41,316 nucleotides of DNA from Acidobacteriota bacterium (GTDB lineage Bacteria > Acidobacteriota > Terriglobia > Acidiferrales > UBA7541), in assembly GCA_003223255.1 (NCBI GenBank), contig QHYJ01000087.1:1-41316 (forward strand), in the 5' to 3' direction. Made by a program: the position numbers and the translations under genes. Positions within the stretch are counted from its first letter, which is position 1, and every line of letters starts with the position of its first letter. A model generated the notes under the pieces. That model had not been told where the DNA came from. It saw nothing but the letters and a program-made list of their open reading frames with translations, and did no database searches. Below are positions 1-7,537 of this stretch, piece after piece.

Positions 1-86
1 AGAGGGAGGATGTCCTTCTCCAGCCTCTGGGTAAACTCCGCAACACTATTGGGCTTCAGATGCATGTAAACTCTGCGTGCAAACAT
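1..86 (-). CDS. Partial ABM-like (antibiotic biosynthesis monooxygenase fold) small protein, N-terminus only
   Basis: Reading the minus strand from the ATG at 84-86 gives an open frame of 28 codons that runs off the window edge. It begins MFARRVYMHLKPNSVAEF, which resembles the first beta strand and helix of short ABM/dimeric alpha-beta barrel proteins often seen in Acidobacteria. A good Shine-Dalgarno (AGGAGA) sits about 6 bases before the ATG. The gene is divergent from the XRE regulator gene. Function cannot be fixed from 28 residues; the family assignment is from memory of the N-terminal motif. Confidence 0.55.
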   Translation of the reverse strand, partial: MFARRVYMHLKPNSVAEFTQRLEKDILP

Positions 87-191
87 GACACTCTCCTTGG
101 TTCTCGATGCCAAAGGGGCGATCCAGGTAACCACTATTGGTTCAGTCATTCTGAAGACTCCCTCAGTCCGATAACCATAATAGGTTAATTC

Positions 192-212
192 ACTTGACGT
201 GTCAAGTATAAT
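192..212 (+). promoter_or_regulatory. Palindromic operator overlapping a TATAAT -10 box, upstream of the XRE regulator
   Basis: Positions 192-207 form a perfect inverted repeat, ACTTGAC-GT-GTCAAGT, with 7-bp arms. The last T begins a consensus TATAAT (207-212). No strong -35 lies 17 bp upstream. A dyad on a -10 box in front of an XRE-type gene fits autorepression, which is an inference. Two GGTTAAT words (183-189 and 230-236) flank the site. Confidence 0.5.
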
Positions 213-265
213 CTGGGATTATTTTGTCAGGTTAATCTGTCGAGTTAAGCCGGGTGGAGGACCTT

Positions 266-1159
266 GTGGACGTTTGCTTAGTGATTAAACAGCGATTGGG
301 TGAATTGGGGCTGGAGCAGAAAGATCTAGCGACTGCCGCCGAAGTTACGGAGTCCTATATTTCCCAACTGCTGGCTCGCAAGAAACTGCCCCCGGCTCCT
401 GACCGAACAGATATCTATGAGAAAATGGCGAAGTTTTTGAAGCTTCCGAGCGATAGACTTTCGAAGCTGGCTGAGCTCCAGCGTAGGGAAGAATTGAAGA
501 TAGACTTGGCGGGCCCGCCCGCGCCCTTGTTTAGGGAAGTTCGGGAATTGATTCTCCGGAAGTGCGTACCCGACAAAGAAAACCAGGTGCGTGCGATTTT
601 TGAGAAGCAGCCCTTCGGCGAACTCGAACGCCTCGTCACACAAAAGCTTTTGCACGTAACCAAGAAAGTCGCCAAAGAAGAATTGAACAGTGAAAACTGG
701 CTCTACTTGGTGGCTCGACTCGCCGGCCGAAGCTATGAACAAATGCGGGTTACCCTCCTGGAGTTCCTGGACACGGACGTTCTCAGCTTGTCGCCTGAAA
801 ACTGTATTTCCTTCCTGGACCCACTGATTGAATCCTGGGACGTCGACCTGACGACCTTTGGTATGGAGATAGTCTTAAATCGGAGAATAGCCTCAGGGGA
901 TCCTAAGAGATTTGAGTTTGTTGAAAGGGGACCTGGCCAACCAGAGGTAGAGCCGGGGTTCAAAGAATTTCTTGAGGATAGTTCCCTCAGCGGGACTGCC
1001 ACCACGGAAGAAATTGAGTTGCTAAGGAATCTAAGGTTCAACGGAAAACGCCCTACTCCACTTTATTATTACCGAGAATTGCAAAGCCTCAGAGACCCGC
1101 TCCATTTTCGTGCGGAAAATCGTTCGTCCAAGCAGAATTCCGGACGAAATAAGCGTTAA
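266..1159 (+). CDS. XRE-family helix-turn-helix transcriptional regulator
   Basis: The N-terminal 60 residues form a Cro/C1-type helix-turn-helix: an IKQRLGELGLEQKDLA helix, then AEVTESYISQLLARKK as turn and recognition helix. The remaining 230 residues are not recognised and contain no obvious zinc-peptidase motif. I prefer the GTG at 266 over the GTG at 254 because GGAGG (256-260) is 5 bases before 266 and overlaps the earlier codon. The protein is then 297 aa. A palindrome over the likely -10 box (192-207) suggests it controls its own promoter. A small gene of unknown function follows 82 bases downstream and may be co-transcribed. Such long XRE proteins occur in mobile or defence-rich regions, but no partner is recognisable here. 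Confidence 0.75.
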   Translation: MDVCLVIKQRLGELGLEQKDLATAAEVTESYISQLLARKKLPPAPDRTDIYEKMAKFLKLPSDRLSKLAELQRREELKIDLAGPPAPLFREVRELILRKCVPDKENQVRAIFEKQPFGELERLVTQKLLHVTKKVAKEELNSENWLYLVARLAGRSYEQMRVTLLEFLDTDVLSLSPENCISFLDPLIESWDVDLTTFGMEIVLNRRIASGDPKRFEFVERGPGQPEVEPGFKEFLEDSSLSGTATTEEIELLRNLRFNGKRPTPLYYYRELQSLRDPLHFRAENRSSKQNSGRNKR

Positions 1160-1241
1160 CGACCCACAATAATCCTTGCCGGCAGATTTGGTCGTAGATC
1201 CAGATCTCGAGGATTCTGAGCCGACGGGGAGGAGAGTTGAA

Positions 1242-1613
1242 ATGCCGGAAACAATCGATGACTTTACGATCGTTCTCCCTGAATTGTCCGACATGGCCAA
1301 CTGCGAATTGAAGCGGTATGACGGACTTGATCGACTATGGCGGATGGTCGAAAGATACAAGATGACAGCTCCCATCGCTATCAGAGTAGTTGATAACAAG
1401 GCGAGATGCGTTCGGGCAATTCGCGGCACTCGCTATCAAGCAGGCGGTTGGCAATTAGAGGACGAAACAACGGCGGTGGCGCCACCTCTCGCAGGTGAAG
1501 TCGAGTTCCCGCTATCTATAAACGTGCAAGATGCCAGGGGAAACATTTTGAAAATGAGACTTCAGCCCGGAGTACCAAAGCGCGAACCCCTTTCAAACCA
1601 TTCTCACGATTGA
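1242..1613 (+). CDS. Hypothetical protein, 123 aa, downstream of XRE regulator
   Basis: No family is recognised. The protein is mixed and soluble, with no signal peptide or membrane segment. It has an N-terminal acidic part, a central basic part (residues about 28-60) and a C-terminal part that looks beta-rich. The ATG at 1242 is chosen because a strong GGGGAGGAG lies 6 bases upstream; the frame is also open from a TTG at 1176. Its distance from the XRE gene and same strand suggest one transcript. Its 3' end overlaps the convergent small gene at 1604-1828 by 10 bases. Confidence 0.55.
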   Translation: MPETIDDFTIVLPELSDMANCELKRYDGLDRLWRMVERYKMTAPIAIRVVDNKARCVRAIRGTRYQAGGWQLEDETTAVAPPLAGEVEFPLSINVQDARGNILKMRLQPGVPKREPLSNHSHD

Positions 1614-1828
1614 TCGAACGGCCCAGTGGTTGCATATGGCCACGGGACCGCCCAGCTTTCGATTGCATCACGTCCAAATCGGGCTTCAGACCATCCACAT
1701 TCTTCCATGACACAGGTTAAGGAAAGAGCCTTCGTTTGGGCTTTCTCTAACGAAAAACCGCCGTGCCTTGGCGACAGCATCCAAGAAATTATCGGCCTGT
1801 TGCACTTCTCGCATCTGAAAAGGAACAC
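1604..1828 (-). CDS. Small putative zinc-ribbon-like protein (CxxC...CxxxxC)
   Basis: The open frame contains four cysteines in a plausible metal-binding layout: Cys6-x2-Cys9 near the N-terminus and Cys39-x4-Cys44 in the middle, numbered from the GTG at 1828. GAGGAG sits 9 bases before that GTG; the frame also extends to an ATG at 1861 without a clear ribosome site. 74 aa, no membrane segment. It converges with and overlaps the end of the upstream hypothetical gene. I do not recognise a named family; the Cys pattern and clean frame are the only support. The stretch 1862-2150 that follows shows nothing clear. Confidence 0.45.
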   Translation of the reverse strand: MFLFRCEKCNRPIISWMLSPRHGGFSLEKAQTKALSLTCVMEECGWSEARFGRDAIESWAVPWPYATTGPFDQS

Positions 1829-2150
1829 ATATACAGTCTCCTCAACGATGCCTTTACTCATTCCGGCATTTTCTCCATTCGCTGCCGGTGAGTCAAACGG
1901 ACTAATTTCTGACGCGAAAAATCTAGGTACAAGAGAGGGTCTCGGAAGGGTCGATTTCCCAGGTTCTCAAGAAATGCCCGTAAGAGTCTGGATGTTCCAG
2001 CGCTGGTGATGCACCAAGGCTGCCAAGGAAAGCATATTGGCTTAATCTGGCAGCCACGAGCTGAGTGTTTGTAGACAATCTGCTGGGCGTCTTCATAGAC
2101 TTGCTCCACGAACCGGCTCGTGGAAACTCAATAAGGAGGCGACGCTCGCT

Positions 2151-2664
2151 ATGCGAGTCCCAAAATCCATGCTCGTCGGTGCTCTGGCCACTTCGGCACC
2201 TCTCTTGGTCCTGCCCACCCCGTGCCTGGCCCAAGAAAATCACCTTGTTGCCACTGCGGTTAGTCTCCACTCCGCTGATGCACAGAGTAATGAAGGGGAG
2301 CGGTACTACGGTGGATTCTAAGACAGGCCAAGTAGACATGCAGTGCAACGACGGCGCTGTAAGGCAGACAGGGCAATACGATCCCGAGGGCGACTATGGG
2401 CGTGGAAATCTGCCAGCCGGCATATTCATAGGCGGGCCCGGTATCGCGAGCTATGATCCGGAAGGTGACGGCATGTCAGGCATATCCACAGCGCAGCATC
2501 TGCCAGGCGTTAGAAACCCATGGGGACCTGGCACCATGCCCAATCCGGAAGGGGACGGACCCATGGGTCCGGCGGCCCTGGTTGGAATCGTGTCGATGGG
2601 CAGCAGGTTAGGCGTCAGCAGCATGCCGGCTCTGTCGTTCAATTTGTACGCGAACACTTATTGA
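2151..2664 (+). pseudogene. Secreted PEGDG-repeat protein, broken by one extra base (frameshift or sequence error)
   Basis: From the ATG at 2151 (AAGGAGG 11 bases upstream) a 56-codon frame encodes a clear signal peptide: basic start MRVPKSM, hydrophobic core, then a cleavage-like PTPCLAQ; it stops at 2321. A second frame, open to 2664, continues with three copies of a D/N-P-E-G-D motif at 2380, 2455 and 2542. The copies use different codons for the same residues, which points to selection on the protein. Removing one G from the GGGG at 2295-2298 joins the frames into one 170-residue exported protein. Function unknown; the Gly/Asp/Glu repeats could bind metal (guess). Either a real mutation or a homopolymer error. 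Confidence 0.5.
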
Positions 2665-2875
2665 GTCTCGATTTCAGGATACTGTCATCGGGTCATCGGA
2701 CTGACCAGTTATCAGAATCAGCGTGAATCCGGAACGTCTACGGCAAGGCGATGGGATGAAAGCAAACGCACGGCGCACGGGAAAGTCGTTCGCCTCGTAT
2801 TGCCTCGAGAGTGGCTTAGCGCCCCTTAGTGCCCCTTGAGCGCTTGGTTATTCGATTGAAAAGAAGAAAGTAAGC

Positions 2876-2902
2876 TGGCGGAGACGGTGGGATTCGAACC
2901 CA
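2876..2902 (-). other. tRNA-Ser-like 3' fragment (T arm + acceptor + CCA), possible attachment site
   Basis: On the minus strand this stretch reads as a T loop (TTCGAAT with TGGG/CCCA stem), then CGTCTCC, G and CCA, as at the 3' end of a bacterial tRNA-Ser. The matching 5' half, anticodon arm and variable arm are absent upstream. Such 27-base tRNA tails are typical of att sites left by integrative elements. The 380-base gap 2665-3044 around it holds no convincing gene. Confidence 0.6.
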
Positions 2903-3044
2903 TAGCCCTTGTTGATAGGACGTAACTTATCGTATTCTCAGCACGCCCAGAACGCGAGATTAGGCACTTTTCACGGACTGAGGTACATGACGAGTACACA
3001 GAAACGAACCCGAGTTAGCCTCAGTCTGGAATTTTTTCCAAACA

Positions 3045-4166
3045 GTGATCAAGCAGATCCATGTGTCTGGTTATAGGTCTGTTCGGGACCTCGACCTTGA
3101 ATTGAAGCCAATTAATGTCCTCACCGGCCCGAACGGTTGTGGAAAGTCAAATCTTTACAACTCCCTTGTCTTGATGGCGCGCGCGGCGCAGGGGCAATTG
3201 GCCCGAGCGATAGCCGCGGAGGGCGGCACGCCAAGCGTATTCTGGGCCGGAGGCGAGCGCGTTCGCTATCAGCGTAAGAAACCTCCAAAACGCGTCGTGC
3301 TTGGCTTTGAAGCGGAGCGGTTCGCTTACGAGCTACAAATCGGTCTCCCGTCCCTAAACGAGCATGCACCGGAAACCATGTTCACACTCGATCCTCGCGT
3401 AAAGGAAGAATATATCTGGTATATCTGGCCGTCTGATACGAAACGTCGCGTGGCTATGTTGAAACGAGATGAACCTTCGGCGTGGTTGCGCAACGCTGAA
3501 GGCAATATGGTCACCTATCCCTTCCAGATTTCGAAACACGAGTCTGTCCTCTCGCAGATCATTGATCCGCACCTCTATCCAGAAATATCCGCAATACGCC
3601 AGCAGATCTTGAGCTGGCGTTTTTATCATCATTTCCGCACAGACTTGGAGTCCCCTGTGCGGCAGCCGCAAATTGGTGTCTATACACCAGTTCTTAGTCA
3701 TGACGGTTCGGACCTTGCAGCGGCTCTCCAAACAATTCTTGAAATCGGCGATGGTACTGCTCTTCGTCAGACCGTAGCGCAGGCCTTTGGCGGCGCGACT
3801 CTCGTTATCGAAGCTATGGATACCCTCTTCAGCATAAAGATGAAAATTCCCGGGCTGCTCCGCCCCTTGCAGACGCAAGAATTCTCGGACGGACAAGTGC
3901 GGTTCTTATGTCTTTGTGCGGCGCTGCTTAGCCCTCGACCACCGTCGCTATTGGCACTCAACGAACCAGAGACTAGCCTGCATCCAGACATTCTGGACGC
4001 CCTGGCGCACTTAATCGTTCGCGCGGCGAGAAACACCCAGCTCTGGATTACCACGCATTCGCAGCCCTTGGCTGACCGGATCGAGAAACATTCCGGCGTA
4101 CCGCGGGTCCGCCTCTGCATGTCAGATGGTGAGACGCAAGTCGAAGGGTCTCGGAAAGGCGTCTAA
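3045..4166 (+). CDS. AAA-type ATPase (AAA_21 / RecF-OLD-like)
   Basis: This is an ABC-like ATPase of the SMC/RecF/OLD group. A Walker A motif GPNGCGKS lies at residues 28-35 after the typical MIKQIHVSGYRSVRDLDL start. Near the C-terminus come a signature-like FSDGQVRFL, a Walker B stretch LLALNEPETSLHP with the catalytic Glu, and a TTHSQ switch. There is no separate Toprim domain. The start is the GTG at 3045, forced by the conserved N-terminus although the ribosome site is weak. The end (EGSRKGV, stop 4164-4166) is abrupt: another frame continues at a GGG run near 4146, so the last residues may be altered by a frameshift. It stands alone between a tRNA fragment and hipBA, as such ATPases often do in islands; its substrate is unknown. 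Confidence 0.8.
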   Translation: MIKQIHVSGYRSVRDLDLELKPINVLTGPNGCGKSNLYNSLVLMARAAQGQLARAIAAEGGTPSVFWAGGERVRYQRKKPPKRVVLGFEAERFAYELQIGLPSLNEHAPETMFTLDPRVKEEYIWYIWPSDTKRRVAMLKRDEPSAWLRNAEGNMVTYPFQISKHESVLSQIIDPHLYPEISAIRQQILSWRFYHHFRTDLESPVRQPQIGVYTPVLSHDGSDLAAALQTILEIGDGTALRQTVAQAFGGATLVIEAMDTLFSIKMKIPGLLRPLQTQEFSDGQVRFLCLCAALLSPRPPSLLALNEPETSLHPDILDALAHLIVRAARNTQLWITTHSQPLADRIEKHSGVPRVRLCMSDGETQVEGSRKGV

Positions 4167-4265
4167 ATCAAGCTACAAGTCATATTGTCGGAGTAGGGAT
4201 CATGATTGCTCACAACCCCCTCCACGGATCCGGACGAGCGGCACTACCGCATCATATGCGGCCGC

Positions 4266-4555
4266 ATGTGGCCGACAACATATAGCTCGTTCTTTGTTCA
4301 GATTAGGAAGGACATCGAAATCAAAGACGGCCTCGCCAAGCTGCCATCGCCGCCCTTTCATTTTCTCTACGGGCAGAAGGAGCGAATCCGGTTCGCGCTG
4401 GTTGCTTACATTCATCTGAATAAGATTCGCAAAGCAGCGCCGCCGAATTCGCGGGGCGCTCCTCGGTGCTGGACATTTTGGAACATGCCGTTATCGATCT
4501 TGAACTGAGAGCTGCCGTCAGAGCACATACAGGGCAGGTTCTGGGACTGATGTGA
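4266..4555 (+). pseudogene. Probable remnant of an unknown gene with one frameshift
   Basis: Two neighbouring frames look coding by composition and join well. The first runs from about 4266 (or upstream) through FALVAYIHLNKIR near 4425. The second, in the +2 frame, continues DSQSSAAEFAGRSSVLDILE and ends at the TGA 4553-4555. One indel near 4424 would merge them into about 95 residues. No family is recognised and no good start is seen. An overlapping 27-codon frame at 4202-4285 starts MIAHNPLHGSGRA, a short peptide I recall as recurring in unrelated genomes and probably not a gene. Confidence 0.35.
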
Positions 4556-4595
4556 GGGACGGGCCAATTCGGCGAATGGTCTGAGATTCTTCGTG

Positions 4596-5873
4596 CTATC
4601 TGAGTAGGTGTCGACATTCTTTGGCTCTGGCGATGAGTCTGTCCGAAAGTCGGCCCAAAATCTCGTGAGTAAGTCCCTCACGCTTGACGCGTTGTTGCAC
4701 AGTTAAGACACGGTCGGGCATGGCTTCGGCTGTCGCGCGAAGATTCGCCAGAACTTCCTCTGGGTTTTGATGCGCTTCAAGAGCAAGCTTTCTCCAGTGC
4801 CTCGGGGCGATGTTCCGCAAGCCATACTCTCCTCCGATTTTCATCGCGAGTTTCAATCCGATGGGACGCATGCCGGGATACGGTAGAGCGCTTGCGAGAT
4901 CATATAGTGGAGCGAGGCGGATTCGTGATTCCGAACCCAGAAGCAGGGCATAGTTTTTTGCGTGGGCATCGGTACCCGCCACAAGCCAACTGAAGGCGAT
5001 GGCACCGACAAAGGTTTGTATGTCTTCGACCGGCGCCGTCGAAAAAGTCGTCAAAAGTTCTGCAATTTCACGGACGCCGGGGCCTCCATCACTCTGGTAC
5101 TTTTTTGTTGGGGGCAGGCCCATTGCCTGACAAACGTCCTCTTGATGGACTCTATGAATCATGCCGCCAGTTTTAACGCGGTCATACCGTTCGATTACAA
5201 TCGCGATTTGGTCTTCAAATCGGCGAATCTCCGAGTTTGCCACTGGTAGGTTGAAAGAACGCGCCAATTCCAGACAAAAGTGTTCGTTCTCGGCGTGTCC
5301 GTCGAATTCGCCCGTTGGGGGTTTGAGGATGTGTGTAGTGGGTAGGCGGCCCGAAGGAACTCCCCATCGGCCATTCTCCAATAGGAGCGCAGTCTTCGGT
5401 TGAGCGCCGGCCAGGCTAAACTGCCCTGTGTCACGGGCCATACGCCACGCAGATTGATCTTGACGCAAGGCGCGCAACCGGTCGGCGGCGCCAGCCTCAT
5501 CTAGCCACTGGACTTCGGGCCGCGCTCCTAATCGAACGGCGTCGAGCCGTTCCGGCTGCACGAACTGTACTGCGCCCGCGCAATCTTCGCCTACGTTTGC
5601 AATGAGTCCGAAAACGTTTCTGGGCGAAACATGGAACTTACGGGCCCATTGGCCAAGTACAATTCCGTTGTCGGGGAGTAATCCCCATAGGAACGGTTCG
5701 ATTTTTCGCTGTCCCTGTTGACCAGATGCCAAGGGGATTGAAACGGACAGGGGATACGCACCGGATGACGCAAGCCATTCGTCGGAATAGAGAAAGGTGA
5801 GTCGCCCGCCCTTTGCCTGCGTCAGGGTTCCCATGACCAAACCTTCCGCAAATGCAACGAGGTGCGTGGTCAT
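4596..5873 (-). CDS. hipA: HipA-family serine/threonine kinase toxin
   Basis: A complete 425-residue HipA-type kinase. The N-terminal couple_hipA domain covers roughly residues 1-110. The HipA_C kinase follows, with the phosphate-loop-like FSLAGAQPK (152-160), the ATP-binding Lys in HILKPP (K184), the catalytic TDAHAKNY (D302 to N307) and the metal-binding YDLAS (D325). All key residues of active HipA are in place. Known members phosphorylate aminoacyl-tRNA synthetases such as GltX and cause growth arrest. The ATG at 5871-5873 overlaps the stop of hipB by ATGA, so the two are translated together. The operator repeats upstream of hipB would control both. Confidence 0.93.
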   Translation of the reverse strand: MTTHLVAFAEGLVMGTLTQAKGGRLTFLYSDEWLASSGAYPLSVSIPLASGQQGQRKIEPFLWGLLPDNGIVLGQWARKFHVSPRNVFGLIANVGEDCAGAVQFVQPERLDAVRLGARPEVQWLDEAGAADRLRALRQDQSAWRMARDTGQFSLAGAQPKTALLLENGRWGVPSGRLPTTHILKPPTGEFDGHAENEHFCLELARSFNLPVANSEIRRFEDQIAIVIERYDRVKTGGMIHRVHQEDVCQAMGLPPTKKYQSDGGPGVREIAELLTTFSTAPVEDIQTFVGAIAFSWLVAGTDAHAKNYALLLGSESRIRLAPLYDLASALPYPGMRPIGLKLAMKIGGEYGLRNIAPRHWRKLALEAHQNPEEVLANLRATAEAMPDRVLTVQQRVKREGLTHEILGRLSDRLIARAKECRHLLR

Positions 5874-6157
5874 TTGCGTGGCTCACGCGCAGTCGCGACG
5901 ATGCGATCGATGTCTACGGTGCTCTCGGGACGTTTTGGCGATTGGCTTTCCGGCGTTGTTGCGTTCAAGCTTATGCCAAGCGCGTCCAGGGTTCGAAGCA
6001 CCAAGCCAATTTCGGCGCGAGGCTTTCCTTTTTCGATCTCGACCAGCCAAAGGCGGCTGACACCAATTTTTTTAGCGAGTGTTGATTGGTCGAGCTGAAG
6101 CTTTTTTCGGGTGCTGCGAATTAAGGTGCCAAGATCAGCGGGGGTCCGGATTCTCAT
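5870..6157 (-). CDS. hipB: HipB-family XRE antitoxin
   Basis: A 95-residue protein with an XRE helix-turn-helix at about residues 20-60 (DQSTLAKKIGVSRLWLVEIE followed by a recognition helix), and a short C-terminal tail as in HipB antitoxins. It binds and neutralises HipA and represses the operon in known systems. AGGAGG lies 7 bases before the ATG. The stop overlaps the hipA start. Three AGCGCT-centred repeats lie directly upstream (6175-6240), which is where a HipB dimer would be expected to bind. Confidence 0.9.
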   Translation of the reverse strand: MRIRTPADLGTLIRSTRKKLQLDQSTLAKKIGVSRLWLVEIEKGKPRAEIGLVLRTLDALGISLNATTPESQSPKRPESTVDIDRIVATAREPRK

Positions 6158-6174
6158 TGGCGGCCTCCTGTAAT

Positions 6175-6240
6175 CGAGCGCTTACATCATTGCAAAGTAA
6201 GCGAGCGCTTACAACTGGAGCAAGTCAACGAGCGCTTACA
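6175..6240 (-). promoter_or_regulatory. hipBA operator array: three 12-bp direct repeats with exact 27-bp period
   Basis: CGAGCGCTTACA occurs at 6175-6186, 6202-6213 and 6229-6240. Each copy carries the palindromic core AGCGCT. The middle copy is part of a larger dyad, GTAAGCG-AG-CGCTTAC (6197-6212). On the minus strand a TTGTAA-17 bp-AATGAT promoter can be drawn across the array, so a bound repressor would cover it. The period is close to 2.5 helical turns. Confidence 0.75.
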
Positions 6241-6272
6241 AAGATATCCGTAGTGGCGAAGAGCCGAGTTCA

Positions 6273-7370
6273 ATGGCAATAGCGCGAAGCGATTGGAACC
6301 GTTACAGTCGGAGCGAAGGGCACTACACTAACCCGACCATGGCGAACTTCCCAGACGGCATACAGTCATATTTGCGAGAACAACTAGACAAACTCGCGAC
6401 GACAGAAGAAATGGAGCGAATGATCCGAGAACTTCCACGACTCGTGGACTCGATACGAAATATCGATCTTTGTGCTGCCTTGCGCGCCGTTTCGGGACTC
6501 ATGACAATCCCGGAATTCCAGCCAAATCTGATCCGACTTGAATCACTTACGCATATGCTCGCAGCGCGGGCAGAGGGCGGAAAAGAGCCCACGCGCGAGC
6601 TGCTGGAAAGATGGATAAATGAGGACCTCGGGGCGGATATGGCAGCGCAGGCTTTTCCGGGAAGCTCTGCGGTTCAGTGCGGCGGTAGTGGATTTGTCCC
6701 AAGAGCTTCCGCCTACCTCTATCGACCGCAAGCGCTTGTCGTAAACCGCCGTACGATTCGACGAAGGACGATTTACGCACATAGTACTCCTGCACGATGA
6801 CTGCAGAGCAGTCCTCGACGAAGGGCTAACGAGCTTCAACAGGCCGCCGGAGGCATTCGGCAAGAAACTAGCGGAATATCTTGAGAGTTGTGCGAAAAAG
6901 TTTTCTGGCTTGCCCGGATACGTTGGGGGCGTGACCCTCATCGTCCTGGGAGGTGTCGGTCGTGGGTTTTCCCTCATGCCGCCGACGATGCCTAGCAGCT
7001 AGTGGCTGGACACTGTCTGTGTGGTCGTTGGCCGACATTGGCCGACCTATACGCTTTGGCTTGGATGGAACATGAGTGGTTGCTCATATTGTGGAAACTC
7101 AATGGCCAGCTGGCGGAAGCGCGGAATCGAAGTCGACACCAGCGACCCTAACATCTATTCATTTTGCAAGGAAAACAAATACCGGCTCGTTCCCCGGGAC
7201 TACCCAATTGGAACTAAGCACGGGAGCATTTCTCTGGATCCAGGCTACATCGCCTCTTTTCGTCAGCAGTTCCACGCCTTGTTTGATGCACACGGCGTGT
7301 ATCGACCCGACGACCGTACACGGCGCGTACACGGGAAAAACCATCGCCGCAACTCACACATTCCAAAGCC
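6273..7370 (+). pseudogene. Heavily decayed gene, unknown protein of about 360 residues
   Basis: A single protein can be pieced together across frames. Frame one starts at 6273 or 6339 and runs through NEDLGADMAAQ. An extra T in the TTTT at 6653-6656 shifts it to a second frame (FREALRFSAAVVDLSQELPP), which carries a TAA at 6742 and a TAG at 7000 but stays coding on both sides. A near 10-bp tandem duplication of TTGGCCGAC (7028-7046) and other indels move the frame again (ADLYALAWMEHEWLLILWKL). Another indel near 7115 restores the frame that continues RGIEVDTSDPNIYSFC to about 7340. The end is cut near the tRNA-Cys gene. I recognise it only as a conserved hypothetical protein of soil bacteria. 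Confidence 0.6.
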
Positions 7371-7377
7371 AGAAAAT

Positions 7378-7454
7378 TGGAGGCGCGGGTGGGATTCGAA
7401 CCCACGAATGGAGGTTTTGCAGACCTCTCCCTTGGGCCGCTTGGGTACCGCGCC
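7378..7454 (-). tRNA. tRNA-Cys (GCA)
   Basis: On the minus strand the 7-bp acceptor pairs GGCGCGG with CCGCGCC. The anticodon stem GAGGT/ACCTC encloses the loop CTGCAAA (anticodon GCA). The T arm is GTGGG-TTCGAAT-CCCAC. The discriminator is U, as expected for tRNA-Cys, and CCA is encoded at the 3' end (7378-7380). It separates the accessory region from galT. Confidence 0.95.
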
Positions 7455-7537
7455 AAATCCTTACTATGGTTCACAATTATAGCAAACCTCGGAAATCTTC
7501 CTGGACGCCCCTGGCTCGCCGTTTTGTAGGAAGATCC

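Noticed and set aside
6175-6240. Short regular repeats as a CRISPR array
   Set aside because: Only 12-bp repeats with 15-bp gaps, next to hipB; too short for CRISPR and better explained as operators. The 24-bp repeats at 37748 have no spacers either.
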